64,000 nucleotides of DNA, from positions 310,001 through 374,000 of the forward strand of contig MU867062.1 of the NCBI GenBank assembly GCA_033725935.1. The letters are read 5' to 3'. Source of the DNA: Cladorrhinum sp. PSN259. Taxonomy: Eukaryota; Ascomycota; Sordariomycetes; Sordariales; Podosporaceae. A program made the translations under genes and the position numbers. Below are positions 45,990-56,200 of the stretch, piece after piece (the first letter of the stretch is position 1; each line of letters begins with the position of its first letter). Under the pieces are notes generated by a model. It searched no databases. It was not told the DNA's origin and saw only the letters and a list, made by a program, of their open reading frames with translations.

Positions 45990-46814
45990 GGGTTGTTGTG
46001 AGTTGAAAAGGCCGTGAGTGAGGTTTATAGTAGGACCCGATGTAACTCAAAGAAAAAGAAGAGAAAAAAAGATGGAAAAGAGAGATTTTTGGACCGCTGT
46101 CAAATCATTCCATCGCCAATCGACACTTGACAAATTATTTTTTTATTTTTTTATCAAATATAAGGAAAATGGAAGAAGCCGTTAATTGGCAATTGAATGG
46201 ACAGACAGGGCAGTCGAGGAAAGAGAAAAAAAGGGAAATCACCACCAACAACAAGACCTTGTGAGATTTATTCATGAGTGTCTCCACAATATTGGCACAC
46301 GCAGCCAGCCTTGAGATGGAGACGCTTTTCCAGAAATATTCGGGAGTGACCCGCCCGAAGGTGCACGACCTGTTATGTACCACGCCCGTTTTAGGATTGG
46401 CATGTGCCGCTGGATAAAAGAGCACAGGGGGGTCCGCAATGAAGCTCTCCGCAAAATGAGTATGGAAGTACCGAGAGGTCATTCCAGGTTGTTGGTGACT
46501 TGAGCAAAGAATACAAGCGTGCCTGAAATGAATCAAAGTATTGATGAATAATGGGCAAGGTCTGGGAAGAGTAATAATGAAAATGAAAGTTCAGTTGTGA
46601 AAACTAAACACAGTTTAAGGTTAGCAATAGAGGCATGAGGTACCTCTCGCATTGTGGAGCGCGAGATTCAGGAGGCCCGAGCTTTCAATTAAACCATCGC
46701 GTAGAGCACCGCGTCGCGCATTCAAACAATTAATTATCCATTCAAATCACCTCCAACATCGCAAGCCTCACAACCCACCTTCGGACAAGTCATCATTAAC
46801 AAAATCTCGGCAAG
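45990..46814. other. Divergent promoter region tafazzin / HAT1
   Basis: Contains both promoters. No coding frame supported. A-rich and T-rich runs near 46050-46150. Confidence 0.55.
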
Positions 46815-48405
46815 ATGCCCGCAGACGAAGCTTGTACGTATTTCAATAGTTTTGCGCCAAACTTGGTCAGATTACTCACAATTGATCGCAACAGGGTCGG
46901 CCAACTCCAACGAGGCGCTACAGCTTTCGCTCGTAGCTCCCAGCAACGATGGCATCAAGACTCTCGCCAAATTCCACCCAAAGTTCACATATCCGATCTT
47001 CGGTGACGCAGAGGAGATTTTCGGGTACAAGAATCTCCAGATCAACCTCAGCTACAATGCGACCGACATGCGACCAAATCTCTCCGTTAAGTACAGCAAG
47101 AAGTTCACCGCAGTAGGCGAAACAGAGGCAACCGATATCAATGGAATCCTGACCGAATATCTGCCCGAAGTTGCCTTCCAAAAGAAGGACGACTTCGAAG
47201 CGGCGGTCAAGAATGTTCGCGACAACTGGACCCCGCCCGGCGAGCTTCTCGTCTCCTTCAACTCTCACAGCAAGAATACCACCTCTACATACGAAGTATG
47301 GAAGAGCAGCCTAGCCGATCCCGCCGTTAAGCAGCTTGTGAAGCGCATCCAGATCCTCGTGCCACTCTATATCGAAGGTGGCAGCGCGATTCCAGTCGAT
47401 GAGCCAGAAGACGACAGGTGGACCGTTTTCTTCCTCTACCAGAAGAATATCTCTATCACCGACCCAACCAAGTCCACATATATTTTTGCCGGTTATTCCA
47501 CAGTTTACCGATTCTTTTACTTCCGGGCACCCTCTTCACCACCGCCGTCCCCGAAAGTAGAAGACCTCGACCTCGAGAAACTCAGCTTCAACCTCTCCGA
47601 GCTGCCCTGCCGAACGAGAATCTCTCAGTTCATTATCATCCCGCCATTCCAGGGTAAGGGCCTAGGACCAAAACTATACAGAATCATCTTTGATGAATAC
47701 ACCAAGCACCCCCAAACAGTAGAGATCACAGTCGAGGACCCTAACGAAGCGTTCGACGACATGCGTGATCTCGCCGACCTGGCATACCTTCGGAAAATGC
47801 CAGAGTTTCTGGCTTTGCACCTCAACACCTCCATCGTGATCCCCAAGACCGGCCTGGCACCAAAAGATATTGTCGACAAAGCTGCATTCGAAGCTTGCAG
47901 ACGCAAGGCAAAGATTGCGCCCCGCCAATTTGCTCGTGTTTTGGAGATGGAGCTTATGTCTAGGCTTCCTGATAGTGTCAGGCCAGATATTAATGCGGAG
48001 GGCGAGGATGAGGATGAGGAGGAAGGTGCGGGAGGTGCTTCATCCAATGGTGCTAATGGTGCGGGCGCAGCAAAACGCAAGCCTACACCGGAGGAGGCAC
48101 ACCAGTATAAGTTGTGGAGGCTGTTGCTCAAGCAGAGGCTCTATAAACATAACATGGATGCTTTGGGCCAGCTTGAGAAAAAAGAGAGGCCTGAGAAGTT
48201 GGATGAGGCCGTTGCGAGCGTTCAGTTTGATTACCTGAGGTTGTTGCTGAAGTTTGAGGAGCTCAAGGAGAGAGCGGAGGCGGAGGCCGCAAATGGCTTG
48301 TCCGAGAATGCCAAGGGCAAGAGAAAAGCGGTTGATGCGGATGGGGACATGCTGGGCTCAGCACAGAAGAAGGCGAGGGTTGAAGATGCATCAGAAGACG
48401 AATGA
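46815..48405 (+). CDS. HAT1: Histone acetyltransferase type B catalytic subunit HAT1
   Basis: Acetylates newly made histone H4 on Lys5 and Lys12 before assembly, with the Hat2 chaperone. Exons: 46815-46833 and 46895-48405; 509 residues. The short first exon gives MPADEA, and the join forms W7 before SANSNEALQLSLV. Family blocks: FHPKFTYPIFGDAEEIFGY, LQINLSYNATDMRPNLSVKY, WTVFFLYQ, STVYRFFYF. The GNAT acetyl-CoA loop is RISQFIIIPPFQGKGLG with Q259-GKGLG. It continues YRIIFDEYTKHP and TVEDPNEAFDDMRDLADL (HAT1-specific). The C-terminal third has an acidic stretch, KRKPTPEEAHQYKLWRLLLK, and a KRKAVDADGD nuclear-type tail. Length is slightly above yeast because of this tail. Confidence 0.97.
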
Positions 48406-48701
48406 ACCATATAAGAAGGAGGCTTTGCTTAATCAAGCATTTGACTAGGGTGGTAGCCATCTTCCGTGTCTAATCATGTATGTAACTTGTACTTTAAAAG
48501 GCGTTAAGCTCGTTTTAGGAAGGGAAAGTGGGAGGAAGTATTTGCTCGTTTTGCATTCCTTGAGCATAGGCAGAAATAACAGATTATCAACAACGAAAAC
48601 ACATGCTGCAGTTTTGGCTCGCTCCACATGTCTGATGTAGTAAACCCGGAAAGTCTAAAACCATCCAAATCTGCCGTTTTATATCTTTCTATATCATTCT
48701 C
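48406..48701. other. Short convergent spacer HAT1 / P5C reductase
   Basis: About 300 bases holding both 3' ends; transcripts may overlap here. No further feature. Confidence 0.6.
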
Positions 48702-49722
48702 TTACTGGAACCCACCATTGGTAGGAAATCTAGTACCATTAACTCCCTGGACACCCTGTCCCAACTGGCTAGCGACAACGGTCGCCTCTCTGACAGCCCG
48801 AGAAACAGCACCTCTCACCCTTCCTTCCTCAAGAACCAACAAACCACCAATGGTGCATCCACCAGGGGTACTGACCTTATCCCTCAACAATGCAGGGTGA
48901 TCACCATTCAACACCAACCCAGCAGCGCCCTTCATAGTCTGCGCAGCCATCTTGATCGCCTCAGCTCTCGGCAATCCCATGGCAACAGCACCATCTGCAG
49001 CAGCCTCCAACACCAACGCAAAGAAAGCAGGGCCCGAACCACACAATGAAGTGGAGACGTCCATGTTGGAAGGAGGCAAATGAACCACCTCACCGATCTG
49101 CTTGAAAATCCAGGTAGCCAGCTCCAAATCCTCTGAAGCCAAGGGAGGAGTAGTAACGCCGATGACAGTCATGCTCTCTCTGATCAGGGAAGCAGTGTTG
49201 GGCATTGCCCTCATGATTCTGGTGGAGTCCAGAGGAACGCCGCCGTTAGCTTCCGCGAGGTAGTTTTTGAGTTGGACTTCGGTGACGCCTGCGAGGATTG
49301 AGATGAGAAGTTTGCCGTTGAGGGCGGCGGCCATTCCGGGCTCGGAGAGGACGTCCTTGACCATGTAGGGCTTGCATGCTAGGAGGACGATGTCTGAGGC
49401 TTGGGCCGAGGGAACGTTGGCTGCTGCTGTTGGGAAGACTTTGGATTCGTAGGAAGAGAAGGTTGCTTTGAGCTTCTCGGCCGTTTGAGGGCGTTTGACG
49501 CAGGCGTAGAATTTTGTGGGGATGCGAGCTGGTTGATCTGAGGAGGAAGGCGTGGAAGAGGAGGTGGATGCCAGGATGCCGGAGAGGATGGCGATCCCCA
49601 TTGTTCCTAAGGGATATTGAGCTTTGTGTGTCATGTTAAGGCGGAAGTAAGGTGAGGCACTTACCACAGCCGATGACGGCCATGGTGAGCTCCGAAGAGC
49701 TAGTGGCTTGAACGGCACTCAT
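48702..49722 (-). CDS. PRO3: Pyrroline-5-carboxylate reductase
   Basis: Last step of proline synthesis: NAD(P)H reduction of pyrroline-5-carboxylate. Exons: 49722-49665 and 49606-48702; 320 residues. The Rossmann dinucleotide motif MAVIGCGTMGIAI is formed over the exon junction (GC|G at residue 20). Further blocks: FYACVKRPQTAEKL, DIVLLACKPYMVKDVL, GKLLISILAGVT, RIMRAMPNTAS, SGPAFFALVLEAAADGAVAMG and the signature LLRDKVSTPGGCTIGGL, followed by GAVSRAVREATVVASQLGQG. The start ATG at 49722 gives a short Ser-rich lead. It converges on HAT1 and diverges from CTK3. Confidence 0.97.
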
Positions 49723-50252
49723 TGTGGAGTTTGTTGCTGAGTGGTGATTTATGGGTGTGTGATGTTTAGAATCTGGAATTCAAGCCGATTTTCTGAGTGA
49801 GTTGTAAGTTGCGGGAGGGAAGTGTGTAAGTTGAGATGTGGATGTTCTTAAAGTTCGAAACTGAGGGGCAATCAGAGGTTCATGTGCCATTCAAAGAAGA
49901 TCGCAGCGCAATTGGTGTATGAATTTGTAAATTGAGCCTATTTATGAAAAGAAACGAAACATATAAATCATAAATTCCATCTCAGCCACTTTACATCCCA
50001 CTTTGTGTTTCACAAAGACAATGGCCGCGGCCAAAATGTTGACAACGAGTCACTCCAGTCACAAGTGCAACCAAGTCACCCCACCATCCGGTCACCGCCT
50101 TCCAAGAACGGAAATCATCCAAACTGACACTGTTTCCGTCCTCTTCAACGCACTCATACTGCACGATTTCTCATTGATACAACACCAATGCGGGATTCTC
50201 GAGTGTACGATTGGAACGGACCAAGACCAAGACGCGCCAGCTCGAGGTCAAG
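49723..50252. promoter_or_regulatory. Divergent promoter region P5C reductase / CTK3
   Basis: 530 bases between divergent starts. No specific element identified. Confidence 0.5.
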
Positions 50253-51099
50253 ATGGCGGACCCATTCGACATTCGCATCAGATTTACCAGCCTGCTCCGC
50301 CAGCTCAACGCATCCGTGACGGCATCAACGAAGGCTGCCCAGTATGCACTCAAGCACAAGGACTTTTCGGATGACTTGCACTCGTGCATTGTTGAGCAAC
50401 TGGAAAAGAGCAATGTAAACAGTCGGGCGAATATAATTTACTTTATTGATCATTTCCTTGATCTCGCCAACAGGGAAGGATACCGCGAGTACATGAAAAT
50501 GATGCAGCGAGACATCATTCGTGTTGTTGATGCAGTGGCACCAGAGGATGGATCAGGAGCAGCAAACATCAAGGTTCTTAAAAAAGTGAGTCTGCCCCTT
50601 CAACTCCAAGAATACGAGGAACAATCAACTTATTCGCTTCCAGTTCCTTCACGGCCTGCAGAATAAGTCCTTCCTCGACGCCGAAACGGTAGCCCAAATA
50701 GAAGAGGTTCTGAGAGACCGTGACATGGCTACGCAAGATGCTATGATGTCCTCGCCGCTCACTGGGGCAGGCGATTCCGATAATCTCGGCACCGACATGG
50801 CCCCTTCCCGAACAATTGCGTCCTCTCACAGAAAATCCAATGCGGCGCCCAGGTTAGATAGGAAACAGATTGAGCAGCGCATTGAAGAGGATAGAGAGCG
50901 TCATAAACGAGAACGGGAAAACATATGGGCAATCCCATCGCAAGAAGATGCCGAGCTGGACAAGCTCTGGGAAGAGACGAGTTCACTGGGTGAGGACGAC
51001 GAGCGCATGGGTAAGGAAGAGTACCAGGAATGGAAAAGTCAGGTCGAGGCCAGGTGTAACCACCAAGATGCAGAGGGTACGAATGGAAAGCATTCGTGA
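50253..51099 (+). CDS. CTK3: CTD kinase subunit gamma (CTK3)
   Basis: Regulatory subunit of the CTDK-I kinase, which phosphorylates Ser2 of the RNA polymerase II C-terminal domain. Exons: 50253-50585 and 50644-51099; 262 residues. The CID-like helical domain is MADPFDIRIRFTSLLRQLNA, ASTKAAQYALKHKDFSDDLH, CIVEQLEKSNVNSRANIIYF and FLDLANREGYREYMKMMQRD, then KVLKK|FLHGLQNKSFLDAE across the intron. The C-terminus has the family helix RLDRKQIEQRIEEDRERHKR and ENIWAIPSQEDAELDKLWEE. ATG 50253 is preferred because homology begins at MADPFDIR. Length is near that of other filamentous fungi. Confidence 0.92.
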
Positions 51100-51382
51100 G
51101 GATTTGACAGGGGCTTGTGGTATCTACCAACAGGTATACATGGTTTTTCTTCTTCGCATCTGGTTGGGGTTTCTGGCGTTTCAGCTTTTGAGCGTTTGTG
51201 AGTTTTAGGTAGTTAAGCATGCCTTGGTAATATTGGACAAAAAAACTGGAGGAAGATACCTTGATGGCCAACATTATATGCACCACCTAATCACATCACT
51301 TTGCTCACTCGCCCAATCCACGTACCATACCTTCCCTAGGACCGACCTTTATATATTAGGTCCAGCGAGTACCTTTCAATAG

Positions 51383-51416
51383 CCCCCAGACAGGGAATAG
51401 CCCAACCGTCTGGGGG
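51383..51416. repeat. Inverted repeat CCCCCAGAC ... GTCTGGGGG
   Basis: Perfect 9-bp arms (51383-51391 and 51408-51416) around a 16-base loop. It lies about 40 bases left of the dispersed repeat, so it may be part of the same element, but copy 1 lacks it. Confidence 0.8.
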
Positions 51417-51457
51417 TGACACGCCAGCCATCCTCCTTCACACCGGCGAGAGAGGTC

Positions 51458-51549
51458 CCGGCTCGAATCCTCAGCCGACCCACTGAGTAAACGCACCGAA
51501 TGCGTTTCGTAACCGGGCACCTCCCCAAATTCGGGTGGCTGCCTGGTTA
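51458..51549 (-). repeat. Diverged dispersed repeat, copy 2
   Basis: Reverse complement of this stretch aligns with 12931-13025. A perfect stem AAACGCA-ccgaa-TGCGTTT lies at 51489-51507; copy 1 keeps the same loop with one internal mismatch. On the plus strand a B-box-like GGCTCGAATCC (51460-51470) and an A-box-like TAGCCCAACCG (51398-51408) precede it, so a tRNA-derived SINE is possible but unproven. Confidence 0.7.
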
Positions 51550-51928
51550 TCTTTTGCTTTATTTTTGGCTGTTGAACGCCAAAAATATCACTGATAAAGG
51601 ACAAAGAATGGAAAGGTTGAGATGGCTTTTTGCTTGGTATGTTGGTAATATTGTTACATGCGTTTCTTTTGTACATGCAGCGAGAAAAGCCACAGGCTGT
51701 GTTTTACTAAAACATCGTTAACATGCTGGCCATGGAAAGTTTTGACCCAAAAAGTAACCAGCCCGTTTTCATCTTTCGACGTCTAGATATCCTTTTTGCT
51801 CCTTTCCCCAGACCATTAAAAGCAGCAGCAGCAGTAGCGCCCTTCCGCCCTCCCTTTCCCTTCTTTCCCCCCAACCCCTCATCTCATGATAAAACAATTC
51901 CTTCTTTCTTTTCCAAGACACAGCCCCC

Positions 51929-52662
51929 TTAATCCATCGTGACCTCGGCACCCAACGCCTTCAGAGTTGCGACAATCTTTTCGGCCTCGTCCTTGGGTAC
52001 AGACTCCTTCATGAGCTTGGGCGCACTCTCGACGAACTTCTTGGAGTCAACCAAGCTGAGACCGAGCATGCCCTTGATCTCCTTGATGACCTTGGGCTTG
52101 GAGCCGGCGTCGAAAGACTTGAGGGTAACGCTGAAGAGAGTCTTCTCGGCGGCGGCAGGGGCGGCCTCTTCTGCTTCCTCGACGGGGGCAGCGGCAGGGG
52201 CAGCGGGACCGGCGGCGAAACCACCGACGGGGAGGTCGGGGATGTTGAGGCGGGACTTTGTTTCCAGATAGTTAGCCTCTCATTCCCCCTTTGCCTTCCC
52301 CTTATTTTGATTCCGAAGTCCACCACCACCACACCACCACCACACCACCACAAATACCTCATCCTAATCCTCAACTTCGGGTGCGCGGGGTTTCGGTTTC
52401 GGTTTGGTTGGTGGGTGGTGGTATGATGATCGACGCGGCATATATTGATTTATCCTACCTTGAGGCTTGCGACGAGGTCTGCCGTCTCCAAGAGGGTCAA
52501 TTGGCTAATCTGGTCGACGATGCCGGCGATCTTGGGGCTGCTGGTGGTGGCCTCGGTCGAGTTAAACCGCCTGCTAACGATGGAGCTGGAGGCACGGATG
52601 GTCGAGGTGCTGCGAAGCTGGCGGGCGCAGCATTGCGCAGCGTATCTTACGGAGAGAGACAT
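51929..52662 (-). CDS. MNP1: Mitochondrial ribosomal protein L7/L12 (bL12m)
   Basis: Stalk protein of the mitochondrial large ribosomal subunit that recruits translation factors. Exons: 52662-52459 and 52255-51929; 176 residues. The presequence MSLSVRYAAQCCARQLRSTS ends near RRFNST. The N-terminal dimerisation part is KIAGIVDQISQLTLLETADL, joined to RLNIPDLPVGGFAAGPAA, an Ala/Pro hinge. The C-terminal domain is KTLFSVTLKSFDAGSKPKVI, KEIKGMLGLSLVDSKKFVES, APKLMKESVPKDEAEKI and TLKALGAEVTMD. The intron (203 nt) is long for this window and contains a CAC/ACC microsatellite at 52321-52352. It diverges from MDN1. Confidence 0.96.
52321..52352. repeat. CAC/ACC microsatellite in bL12m intron
   Basis: Near-perfect CAC repeats with occasional ACA breaks inside the L7/L12 intron; the minus-strand transcript reads GGT/GTG. 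Confidence 0.85.
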
Positions 52663-53221
52663 TATGTGTTGTGTGTGTGCGAATCTCTAGAGATCGGGAG
52701 GGGTTGGTGAGGGGTGCTGCTCCAAGCTTGCCGTCGTGATCACAATCACCAAGTCGAATCGTTCCGAGATTTTTGGCGGCCCGTCGTTCGAAAAGTCTAC
52801 CGAGCTCGCGATTGATTGGCTGGCTGGTGCCCCATTTCTTGGGACCTGGATCCGAAACCTTGTGCTCGCACAGGGCACCCAAGCAGTGAAGCATAAGCAC
52901 AGACCACCCTGCACCTGGGAAGAGTCGGTGGTCAGGAGCAAGTTAAATCCGACGGCACTTTTGAGCTGATCTTCAGGAAGCGCAGGGGCCCTGGGATTCC
53001 AAGCGGACAGCTCCAGCGTCCCCCGGCTTCTGTGGGGCACCCGCCAAGGCGACGGCAATCCAAGAGAATCCACCATGCAGATTGAATTGGAGATTGCCCC
53101 ACCTTGAATTTGGAGAGGGTGGACAGAAAAAAAAGTTGAGATTGAAGGTTCAAGAACTCCTGATGAGCCACTCATTTCGCACCTTCTCTTCGACTCTTCA
53201 CCTCTTTTTTGTCGGCCAACC
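52663..53221. promoter_or_regulatory. Divergent promoter region bL12m / MDN1
   Basis: 559 bases between the starts of a mitochondrial ribosomal protein gene and the 60S assembly factor gene. An ATTGATTGG (inverted CCAAT-type) lies near 52810. Shared control is possible but not shown. Confidence 0.5.
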
Positions 53222-56200
53222 ATGGCTGCAATCGACGTGAGCCGGCAGAGGCATTCTCTGCTGAGCGATGCGGCGACACTGCAGTTTCTGCCGCAAGAGC
53301 TGGTGCTTTTGATCCAAGATCACCAGACAAAAACGAATGCGATTTTAGAGGTTATCGCCAATGCTGCACTCACACCCCCAGCAACCGACCGAATATTCGC
53401 CCATTTCGAAAACGTTTTCGCCGACATCTGCGCCCGCTGGACCCTTTCTCATCCGAAACTCAATGTACAGGTTCTCGCGGCCTTTGCACGCGTTTTGCCC
53501 TTTGCACCGTCGCTGGCCGTGTTTCTCAACTCACATCTTCAGGGCGGCCAAATAGGGGCAGGGTCGGGACCAGGGAAATTACTCGATTCGCTTGACCTAA
53601 CCACCTTCGACAACGCGGATCTTCCCGCCATTCTACTCGCCGTATGGAGACTCAACAACTTTGATAAGCGAACGTATTCGGCCTTGTCACGACCATCCCA
53701 ATTACAGGCCCTCTTCACCGATACTGCAAGCATCCCGGAAGTTAGATACCTTGCCATCCGCGTCTTCTGTCAGCTCCACCATGCCGCAGACCAAAAGGTC
53801 GAGGCGCTTGTCACCAAGTACATCCAGAAGGGCACCAGCCTCGTGTCGCAACTGGATGGTAGACGGGCTGATTATGCATTCCTGAGCTTGTATGAGGTTG
53901 CCCGGAGCCAGGATGTCCGGCGCCTTCGCAATAGTATCCAGGCAGCAGCGGCTGCTGAATTGCCTGCTGAGTCCCAAATCCCAATTCAAAATCTAACTCC
54001 TCTTGTTGTTACACATGGCAATACAGTCCTTCCTCGGCCACTGGGCCCCGTAAATACGCCCAGTACCCTAGCCCTCACGTCAACCACAACTGAGAACCTT
54101 GAGAATCTCGCCAGCGCCTTGCTGCAGCCCGGTCCCATCTTACTCCATGGCCGGTCAGGTGCTGGTAAGACATCTCTTGTGCAGGAGGTTGCCAGAGAGC
54201 TCGCCAAGCAGTCTGAGATGGTGACCTTGCATCTCAACGAGCAGACCGATGCAAAGATGCTTCTTGGCTTGTATACGACAGACGAGAAGCCCGGTTCCTT
54301 CTCATGGCGTCCTGGTGTTTTGACTACCGCAGTGAAAGAAGGAAGATGGGTATTGATTGAAGATCTCGACCGTGCACCAACCGAAGTCATGAGCACTCTG
54401 TTGCCTCTCATCGAACGTGGAGAGCTCCTGATCCCCGGTCGCGGAGAGAGAATCCAGGCTACCAGCGGATTCCGGATGTTTGCGACCGTCAGAACCCAAC
54501 CCGGCATGAACGATAGGGAGAACCTACCCAACTTAATTGGCATGCGGCTTTGGCAGTTGGTTCATGTTAAGGCTTTACCCCGTGACGACTTGGTTGAGGT
54601 TATCAATGTCCGGTACCCATTGCTGCACAAGTATACTGCTGGTATTCTGGCTGTCTTTGACCAGCTTATGGCATCCACAACTGGTTCACGTCGTCTTTCC
54701 CTTGGACGCACTGTACTCGATCGACCTATCGGCACCAGAGATCTCCTCAAATGGTGTGGGAGATTGGACAGCATCCTCCGAGCAGAGGGATGCCAGACTG
54801 GGGATGAGTCTATCAGTGAGACTGCCCGGGACCGCATGTTTCAAGAAGCTGTAGACTGCTTCGTTAGCAACATCCATGAGATCTCGGCCCGCAACATCCT
54901 TATTGGTTCCATTGCAAAGGAGATGCACCTCTCACCTGAGAAGATGGAGCACTATCTTACAAGATACGTCCCTGACCTGCAAGACACCGAATCTAGCTTG
55001 AAGATTGGCCGTGCTTCCTTCGTCAAGGCAAAGCGGTCAAGCAGAGTTAACAAGTCAAAGAGACCTTTCGCTACCACTGTCCATGCCAAGAGGCTACTCG
55101 AACAGATTGCCGTCGCCGTCACACACCGCGAGCCCCTTTTGCTCGTTGGCGAGACTGGTATCGGCAAGACGACCGTCGTTCAGCAGCTCGCCGAATCCCT
55201 TGGCAACCAACTGATTGCTGTCAACTTGTCTCAGCAGAGTGAAGCTGGTGACCTCTTGGGAGGTTTCAAGCCAGTTAGCGCACAAACTCTTGCCATGCCC
55301 TTGAAGGAGGAATTTGAAGATCTTCTGGAGAAGACGGGTGTGTCTGCCGAGAAGAACAAGGAGTACCTCGATCGCATCGCCAAACGTTTTGCCAAGGGCA
55401 AGTGGAAGGAGGTTTCTAAGGAATGGCGCAAGGCACCCAAGATGTTTGAGGCTATCCTGGCCAAACTGGAAGCCAGCACGCAAGCTCGCTCTGAGGATGC
55501 TGATGGGCAGCCTACGAAGCGTCGCAAGACCGAGTCGACAAAGCTTCAACGGCTGCAAGACCTCAAGCCTCGTTGGGAAACATTCTCTCAGAGCCTTGAC
55601 CAGTTTGACAGACAGATTGCCAGCGGTCCGGGTGGTTTTGCCTTTGCTTTTGTCGAGGGTAAAATTGTTAAGGCTGCTAGAAACGGCGATTGGGTTCTTC
55701 TGGACGAAATAAATCTTGCTTCTCCAGACACATTGGAGAGCATTGCTGGGTTGTTCCAGACTACACCATCTCTCCTTCTTTCCGAGACGGGAGAAATTGA
55801 AAGAATTCAAGCGCACCCTAACTTCAGAGTTTTTGGTGCCATGAATCCCGCCACTGATGTGGGCAAGCGTGATCTTCCCCAGGGATTGCGGTCTCGCTTT
55901 ACTGAAATTTATGTCCAGAGTCCCGATAAGGACAAGAAGGACTTACTCACTATCATTAAAACTTACCTGAACGGCAACAACAGCACCATCGACCGGCTTG
56001 CTGATGACGTTGCCGATCTCTACCTTGAGATCAAGAAGCGTGCTGAGCTCAAGACCTTGGTTGATCAAGCCAACGAGGTCCCTCACTTCAGTTTGCGTAC
56101 TTTGACTCGGGTTCTTACTTATGCTAACGATGTGGCACCTTTGTACGGCCTCGAGCGGGCGTTGTACGAAGGTTTCTGCATGTGCTTTACTACACTGCTC

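Larger units (their letters stand above)
51100..51928. other. Convergent intergenic region with dispersed repeat
   Basis: Between the 3' ends of CTK3 and the mitochondrial L7/L12 gene. It carries the dispersed repeat copy 2 and a strong hairpin, listed separately. No coding frame supported. Confidence 0.65.

Noticed and set aside
51390..51475. Complete tRNA gene at the A/B-box-like pair
   Set aside because: No acceptor or T-stem pairing; at most a degenerate tRNA-derived repeat.
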